DNA from: Holacanthus passer
Taxonomy: Eukaryota > Chordata > Actinopteri > Pomacanthidae
Length of the DNA: 64,000 nucleotides
Assembly (NCBI GenBank): GCA_025331565.1
Contig: JAFREQ010000041.1
Coordinates: 930,001-994,000, forward strand
Reading direction: 5' to 3'
Shown piece after piece: positions 56,701 through 64,000 of the stretch (position 1 is its first letter; each line of letters opens with the position of its first letter). The notes beneath the pieces are model-generated. The model saw nothing but the letters and a program-made list of their open reading frames with translations. It was not told the origin of the DNA and made no database searches. Made by a program: the position numbers and the translations under genes.

Positions 56701-59700
56701 GCACTAATAAATATACCATGAACATTATCATATCTGGGTTCTTTATTTGTCAGTGAAATCAGGAGCAAAGAGCAGCAATTAGCAGCAAAATACAGCAGCA
56801 TAAAATCGCTATTAGTTTCTCCCTCAATGCTGATGTGTCATGAACAATTTGATAATAATGGGCTGGGACGAGGGAGGTTAAAAGCACCATAATGACAACA
56901 GCAGCATTTGTTATGAGCAATAATGGCAGAAATTGTCTCATACAAAAAATGAAGCATGTACACGGAGAATAAACAACAAAATGATGGAGAGGAGGGAGAT
57001 AATATGACTGAAGATAATGATCTGCACTTCACCGATCTTACCTGTGCACATTTCACAGTCTTTCTCTGTGTTCATTTGTCAGCTGGATCTGATGCACTAG
57101 ATGCAGTTTTCTTAAAGCATTGAGCAACACACCACCACAAATAGCAAGGAACCTCAGAGACATATATCTTAAAACATGATCAAATACAACCAAATCTATC
57201 TGCATGGATTAACAGAGGTTAGTAAATATGCTTTCTTTGTCATTCATTTTGATGAACTAACCCTTAAAAGAAGAACTCCACACTTTTATTTTATTTTCAC
57301 TGTACACATAATCACATAGACCTTTGTTGGTATATGATGCTGATACAGGTTATTCATACACATATTGAGCTTATAAACTGCGTTTTATCCGTGGCTTGTA
57401 TCTCTCCACTTGGATTTGAAAGTTTAGATTCTCATGTTTGTTAGGTGTCGCAGAACACTGCTGAACCTTAGCCCCAGTTTGTGCCTCTCAACACGCTGGT
57501 AGTATTAGGAACGGCTGATAAACACCGGTGGAACATCATACATGAATGAGATTTATTCCTCTTTACTGGCAGTAAACACAACACAATAACTGTCAGAGCT
57601 TAACGAGATATTTAGGGCTGACGAACAGTAACATTAACCACGATAAACAGCAGGGCTACGACTGTTGGCACCCCCTTCGCAGACACACACACACACTGGA
57701 CAGCCTCAGGTTGCAGAGCCGCTAGATCAGCTACAACACAGCGACTCTATCAAAGAGACATAAATGTGCTTCTAGTGACGGTCAAAGCTCCAGCAGGCTC
57801 GTTGTCTCTCCAGCAGAGAACCGGACAGTCTGACAGTAGCTGCTCACGGCTGATTAGCTCTGATTACCAGCTCTATGTTGCCGTCCATGCTCCACTGAGC
57901 GGTGGTCAGTGAGTCTCCTCTGACCCCTGCCATCACACACTTTGGCCACAAGCCCAAGTTTCCTACTGTCAAAATGAATGAATAAATAAAAGCAACAAAA
58001 ACAAGTCGGTAAAAACTGAATTCTGAATGCTTGATTTTGAACAGGTTAAAGAAATGCATAATTCGCTTATATATGTTGCAAGGGAAAACAACTAGTGTGG
58101 CTCTCTCCAAAGTTAAACAAAAATATTCACACTAACACCTCTAAAGCTCACTCATTACACCATTATACATTATATCTTGGGGTTTTTTTACACAAATAAT
58201 TAAAAATTTTACAAATGTAAAAATGACATATTGGGGATTTAGGGGGAGTTGGTGTTGGTCCCTGGGACCAAGCAGGATTTCAGTTTTTCTGCATTTCGAA
58301 GCAAATCGTATGAAAGACCAAGACTTAACAGCAGATAAGTAACAATCGAGCTCAAAGAAGCAGGAGGGGACATCTGGAGAGACAGGAATATAAATCTGGA
58401 TATCATCTACATAAAGATGGATAGTGGCAGCATGAAGTTTATTAGGTAGCTAAATCAGAAATGCAGGAATCCACATGTGAAATGGAAATACAGTATTAAA
58501 GGAAAGTTCTTTTTCTACCTGGGTCTGTGGGTGATGCTTACTTGGAATCAGTGCTCTAGAATAATAAGAAAGGTTGTTGCTGACAAAATGGCAAGAAGCA
58601 TGAACCTCCTAGACTTCTGGATTCGCTATTGGCAAACCAAACTACTTACAAAGATTTTCATTTAATATGTGAAACTTGATTGTGAGATTTCATTGATAAA
58701 ATTCTTTAACAGTTGGTTATTAATTCTTGTTAGTTCAGTTTATATTTCTGCGTTTTGTGATTTAGCTGGTAGGAACAAATGTACCGTCTAATAATCCAAA
58801 GAGTTACTCAGGATTTCCATGTGTTTTGAAGGGTTAACAAGCCTTTAAATGTTATGGTAACTGTAGTTTTATTAGCAGTAGAAGTGACTATTGTTGGGGA
58901 AGACGATGTAATCCCATCTTACCTACCAGCAAATGCATCAGGTCACATAGCAGCAGTGTTTTTACTGCAGCCCCTGAAAAAGTCTTTAATACTGTCGAGC
59001 TTGCAGATAGCAGAAAGTGCTGCTATCATCATCCTGAGATATTAGAGAATAACTGTGTTGAAGAGGAGGTGAATGCAGTGGGGAAGAGAAGCAAGGCAGC
59101 TCCATTTATAGTCTCATTACTGAGAGTGAGTCTCTGTTATGCTTCCAGAGATGGCTGGAAATGGCTCCCAGCCTCTCTCCACTCACAGTGCACTGAAGCA
59201 TGGTGGAGCAGCTGACTGCCAGCGCCGGGATGTGTTGATGCAGACGAATGACGCCGCTCTGTTCTCTCTGTGTGTGAAGTTTAGTTGCCACACAAGTAGA
59301 GAAATAGAGGATGTTTGTGAGAGCTAAAGGGGCTTACAAAACACCGGCGAGGCTCGCCAGGTTGCTTCCTGTACTGGTGCTGATCAGTAACAGTATGCCG
59401 CCGCTGAAAGAGAAGAAGAGCAGACAGCCACCACAAATCAATATGAGAAAAGCAGATGAATAGATTTCCAATTCAAACACTCCCGCAGTAGCTCTGCTAA
59501 TGACCCGGGGGGCTGTAATCCAAGGTGTTGGACATGGAAATGCACTCACAGGGCTTGGTGCCATGATCAAATCATAGCCCAGATGTCCTCCTCTCTCACT
59601 CTGCTCACATTCTTCAGAAACATTTCAAACAGCCATTAATCTCCATCTCCACCACCGACACACCATTTCTTCTTTCCACTCACCAAGGGAGGTGATACTT

Positions 59701-60714
59701 ACTGCATTAACTGCTTTTGTTTTACAGGGAAGACAATACATTCTCAACATGAGATCTATTTAAAGAAAATAAGCATTTCTCTAAGGAAGCTACAACCTGC
59801 CATCAACCCCTACATCCTGACTATGGTATAGAAATGTTCCAGCTTTGAAAACAAAACTTGGCTAAATATTATCAAGGAAGCAACTGATTAACAATTTCCT
59901 CCAAACGCGTGTCAGGTAATGCAAATTAGTTGTGAGTTAGTCAATAATGTAATGCAAAGGAGACAGGGTTGACATTCTGGCTATGGCTTAGGGCCAAAAC
60001 CAAAGAAGGGAGTACCTTAAAACAGCAGTATTTATGGAACATCAAACATATCCTCAACACACCCATACATACACACACACACATACACAGAGGCAGGAGG
60101 TTTACAGAGAAAAAAAAAAATCACACAGACCTAAAAAGAAAAAAAAAGCAGGAGCCGCAAAAAAACAAATAAATAATAAAACTCAACTTGAGGAGCTTTG
60201 GTAAAAAAAATAAAAATAAAAAAGGCAGGGCCATGAGTCAAGGTAAGAGAAAAACTACACAAAGTTTCATCATCGTGTCGGAGGATGGAGAGGCACTGCA
60301 GCCAATTTCATTTTATGTGCCTTCATGGCAAGTTTGAAAATTATTGTTAACACTTCAATGATTATGTCAAAAGGATCATTTCAGTTAGAACCAACAATCT
60401 GGATCTTATTTTCATCCTTTTTGCCATCATTGTTATCGCGAACAATACCATCACACTCACCAAGTTAATTGCTGAAATCTGGGAACATTTCATATGTAAT
60501 ATTGAAGCTAATGAAAAAACAGACAGACTATAAAGAAACCTGCAAGGTAACCAAATGTATTTCTGAGAGAAAATAAAGGCAAATGGTGAAACATGCATCA
60601 CACTTTAGACCAATTTCCTTAATGAACATTTGACGTACAAAGTATATATATTCTTTCTTAATTGTTAGTTTGTTTACAACCTGTCTGATCATCTGACTGC
60701 CGGGTTTCTTGCCC
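56701..60714. other. Long non-coding stretch; no gene seen
   Basis: 57250-57960 (AAGAACTCCACACTTTTATT through AACACCGGTGGAACATCATA) reads like an interspersed repeat I cannot name. 58300-58440 contains ATATCATCTACATAAAGATG, another repeat-like phrase. 60060-60235 is CA- then A-rich. No exon recognised. Confidence 0.4.
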
Positions 60715-61290
60715 GTCAGAATCAGAATCAGTTCTATTGCCAAGCAGGTTTTCACATTCACAGCTGATGTTTCGGTGCATAACAATCAACACATACGAAG
60801 AAAAATAAAAAGATAAAAGGCAAAACAGGGGGCTGCACGGTGGCAGTGGTTAGCACTGGCCCCTCACAGCTAGAAGATCCCTGGTTCGTGTCCCGGTTCG
60901 GACGCCTGGGATCTTTCTGTGTGGAGTTTGCATGTTCTCCCTGTGCAGCGTGGGTTTTCACCGGGCTTCCTCCCACAGTCCAAAAACATGCTGAGGTTAA
61001 TTGAATATTCTAAATTGTCCGTAGGTGTGAATGTGAGTGTGAGTGTGTTTGTTTGTCCTGTGTGTGGCCCTGCGATGGACTGGCGACCTGTCCAGGGTGT
61101 CCCCTGCCTTCGCCCTAAGTCGGCTGGGATAGGCTCCAGACCCCCCGCGACCCTGCAGAGGATTAAGCGGCGTACAGTTAATGGATGGATGGAAGGCAAA
61201 ACAGAAAATTGACAAAAAAACTATTATAACAAATATGTACAATATGTTATTAAAATAAAAGAGCTGTGCAGTTTGTGCAGAGCCACTTCT
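60715..61290 (+). repeat. Older fish repeat split by a SINE
   Basis: The left part has CAGAATCAGAATCAG, TTCTATTGCCAAGCAGG and GGTGCATAACAATCAACACA. After the inserted SINE it resumes with ATTATAACAAATATGTACAA and GAGCTGTGCAGTTTGTGCAG. The AATCAGAATCAG...ATTGCCAAGTAGGTTTGCACA series is a common teleost repeat. The order of events is clear: this unit was present first. Confidence 0.65.
60829..61192 (+). mobile_element. tRNA-headed SINE with perfect 12-bp target duplication
   Basis: The insertion is 364 bp, bounded by AAGGCAAAACAG at 60817-60828 and again at 61193-61204. The head GGGCTGCACGGTGGCAGTGG, TTAGCACTGGCCCCTCACAG and CCCTGGTTCGTGTCCC carries A- and B-box-like pol III signals. The body GTGTGGAGTTTGCATGTTCT, CTTCCTCCCACAGTCCAAAA, ACTGGCGACCTGTCCAGGG leads to the tail GGATTAAGCGGCGTACAG and ATGGATGGATGG. 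A target duplication of this length is the mark of LINE-driven insertion. Plus- and minus-strand frames of 97, 109 and 117 codons over it are shadows. Confidence 0.92.
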
Positions 61291-64000
61291 ATGTCTGAAA
61301 ATGTCTGATAGAAATGATGAGCCAAACCCAAGTTCTAATAAAATGGACAAGGTTGTTTTTGTTGTTTTTCCAGTCTTTTAAAGCTGCCGGTGTTGCTGCA
61401 GACTCTTCAGTCTATGGCTGCGCTGTGGTTACGTGTGTGTGTGTGTACTACACTTTAACTTGAATATTGTCAAGATCGCCTGCTTTGACGATTCTAGGTG
61501 AATCGTGTCGACAGCATTTTGCTCTGGTTATGACCTGCTTTCTTTTCGATCTGAAACATCCATTGTTTGTAATTCCACTGTGGGTGTACACGCTCTCTGT
61601 GCACGATAGCTTTTGAAACAGGAGAGGCACTTGAGTTTCCACTTTGCCTTTGACTAAGCCTCCTATTCAGAGAAAAAAATGTTGAGGAGAAGGCTATGGC
61701 AGCCAGATTCTCTTGTCTCTCAGCGTGATGCCACCGCCAAGATTCCCCAAAAACACCCTCTTTCCTCCTCCCTTCCCCTTCTTCCTTCCCTCATCTCATC
61801 CTCTCCTGACTTTTTGCCATCTGTCTGCTTTGCTCCTGGCCAGCCTTCTCCACTTGACTCCTCTACCTGCTTATCAGCCCTCTGCTCTCCAGACCATTGG
61901 AGAGCGCACATCAAGCAGGGAGCAAGAAGCTGCTGAGAAGATGATAAGTGATGTGAGAAGCTGAATTATCCAGAGTCTCCTGTCCCTGCACACGGCATAT
62001 AATTTATTAATGAAGAGGAAGCACACAAGCTCAAAAGAAAGAAAAAGTTGTTTTGTTTTTGCCAAAATGAGCTTTGCTGGTGAGGCTGTGTCGCTGCTGT
62101 TCTTGACTTTTTAATAAGCTATACTTCTGAGCAGTTTTTCCATTTGTACTCATCATCATCATCAGAACAGGCAGACTTTTTTGGATAATGAAGAGTGAAG
62201 TGAAAAAAATCATTTTTTGTCTGATTTTACTTACTGAACAATAGAGTTTGGTGTATATCATTATTCTTTCCAAAAGGTGAATGTGAGAAGTGTTAGGGTA
62301 ATGTGGCCATTGTAATAAGACATAATGTTATGTATTTAGTATTACTGGTAGCAGTAGCAGTAGTAGTGGTATATATCCACACCCAGTGAGCACTGAGTTG
62401 TTGACTTGAAGGTCACATGCTTCTAGGTACAAAGTGAACTAAACGTGTTTACATGTCTAGTTTGCTTGCAACCATTGTTTTAACAGTATTTCCAGTCACC
62501 ACATTATATTATAAAGGTAGAACTGAGACCTCTTGATATCTTTTGATGAACAAATCAGTGCTTCAGTGCCGTTAAACAATACTGTGAAGATGAAGATGTC
62601 TCATATCAAAAATGATCATTCTGGTTTATTACATTGTGGGGTTTATTTTTTTAATAATTTTACCCATTGTTTCTGTTGGTCATGATAACACTGTACCCAT
62701 CGAATTAACTGCTGAGGTGCAAGGGAAGTGGGAGAAGTCAGTTGGTCAGTCAAGTTCCTAACAAGCCAACTGTTTATTCAGATGATCTAAACCAGTTTAT
62801 TTGGAGGTCAAACCAAAATTGAAATTGAAATTTTTGTAAACTACGGAAAAAAACATTCAAGTTGTAATAAATTGTCTTAAATGAAATACAGTCTGTGTGC
62901 ATGGATTGAGTATTTACATAGCAACTAGGTCTGCCACACACAAAAACCATGGAAATCTCACTTTCTACATTATAGGACCTACTACTTTATATACTGTTGG
63001 GTATGTTAATCTGCTTTTACATCTCTTTTGTAAGATGTGGGACCACCAGTAACCCAGGCAGGTGCACGTCTTCACAAAGGGATGTATCTAAGTGTAGACA
63101 GATGAGTGTTTTATTACAGCTGTCACATACATCATATCCACACAGGCACTTAAATGATGTCATTTACAAAACTGCCTTTCACTCAGACATCCAGACCTTA
63201 GAGACCTCAGTGCTAGAGAAAGTAAAAATGTAAAGACTAATCAGACTTAACAAGTGCTTGAAGCTGCCTTCTTATCTGCTCTTTGAACAGACGTGAGGTT
63301 TTCAGTGTCTCGGAAATCATTTCAGACTCTACATGGCTGAGGTGGAAGCTTTACTTGGAGTCAAGACGTAACCACCCAACTTGGCCTTTTTTATTATAGG
63401 TTGGACGGAACCAACTTTAGTAGGAGACAAACAGGCCAAGTTTTTATGTAAAATGAAGCATCAGCTTTGTAGTTATGATGGTTCGCTGGGGTTTTGTACT
63501 CAGATTGACTAAACATAAGAATCATGTTGTGAGTTCTTACCTCGTTAAAGTGAAGGAAGAGGCGAATTATAGGAGATAAGATGGTTAGAAGGCTAAGAGC
63601 AAATATAAGAACTAAACCTTCAAACTGTCCATTCACTATATACAAATAGTAGACCCTATACTGAAGATGGTACACCACCTGAACAGCACCTGAGCACATG
63701 AGGTACACAGAATGAAAGATGTACCATTATGTCATCAGACTCATGAGATCCAAGCAAAACTTGGTCACAACTCAAGTGATCCTTGTTCAGTGTTTAAAGA
63801 CACAGATAAGAGTCTTAATTGTTGCCTGAAAATGGTAGAAAGTGTTCCTATTGGGTGAGTTTATTCTATTAATGTGTTACAGAACTGAATGGTATATGAA
63901 ATATTATGTGGACCTAACGTTTTCATTTTATCATGTTAAACTATTTGATATATTTGTATAGTGATATTTCAGTTAATAAACTAAGCAATGATGAAAGCAA
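61291..64000. other. Non-coding stretch to the window end; no gene seen
   Basis: Short TG run at about 61433-61445, a CT-rich patch at 61740-61870 that gives overlapping Ser/Pro/Leu frames, and otherwise AT-rich sequence. No repeat family or exon recognised. Confidence 0.5.

Noticed and set aside
60885..60905. tRNA gene suggested by GGTTCGTGTCCC
   Set aside because: It is the B box of a SINE; no clover-leaf with acceptor stem can be drawn.

Overview
The window reads as nuclear DNA of a ray-finned fish, probably a percomorph (perch-like) teleost. It is AT-rich and CpG-poor apart from two short islands, has long stretches with no open frame beyond chance, and carries many dinucleotide and tetranucleotide microsatellites. 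Its dispersed repeats are of kinds I know from teleost introns and spacers: Tc1-like DNA transposons, tRNA-headed SINEs, L2/CR1-type LINE debris, and several non-coding percomorph repeat families. I found no bacterial-style genes, operons, CRISPR, rRNA or functional tRNA, and no host protein gene that I can name.

Layout. 1-7.6 kb: spacer or intron with three repeat copies. 7.63-8.07 kb: a CpG island next to a purine-rich tract. It is the best promoter candidate, and a minus-strand first exon with a clean splice donor fits it. 8-12 kb: spacer with a (TG)n array and two repeats. 12.10-13.57 kb: a nearly intact but dead Tc1-like transposon with about 284-bp inverted repeats and TA target duplications. 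13.6-22 kb: more repeats and a possible exon encoding one membrane segment near 15.2 kb. 22.3-24.3 kb: a SINE, a TAAT-rich block and a Tc1 transposase scrap. 25.8-26.2 kb: an unassigned open frame on the minus strand. 28.5-30.5 kb: a decayed LINE that kept ORF1 (with an SGNH-esterase part), the start of its endonuclease and the end of its reverse transcriptase, but lost what lay between. 33.1-33.4 kb: a second LINE tail, on the minus strand. 35.3-36.2 kb: two copies of one SINE-like unit. 36.6-51.3 kb: repeats and microsatellites separated by blocks that look like conserved non-coding DNA. 54.54-55.05 kb: a 511-bp internally deleted Tc1-type element. 56.3-56.7 kb: a second CpG-rich block. 60.8-61.2 kb: a SINE with a perfect 12-bp target duplication, nested inside an older repeat.

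Interpretation. The most economical reading is a gene desert or very large intron of a developmental or neural gene, with a CpG-island promoter at about 8 kb and scattered candidate enhancers (at 23.4, 33.65, 37.3, 40.2, 44.3 and 49.8 kb). That is inference: only alignment to other fish and transcript data can confirm it. No gene set here works together as a pathway. The mobile elements are all inactive by sequence. I did not find an undescribed biological system; the best leads are listed as findings with tests.
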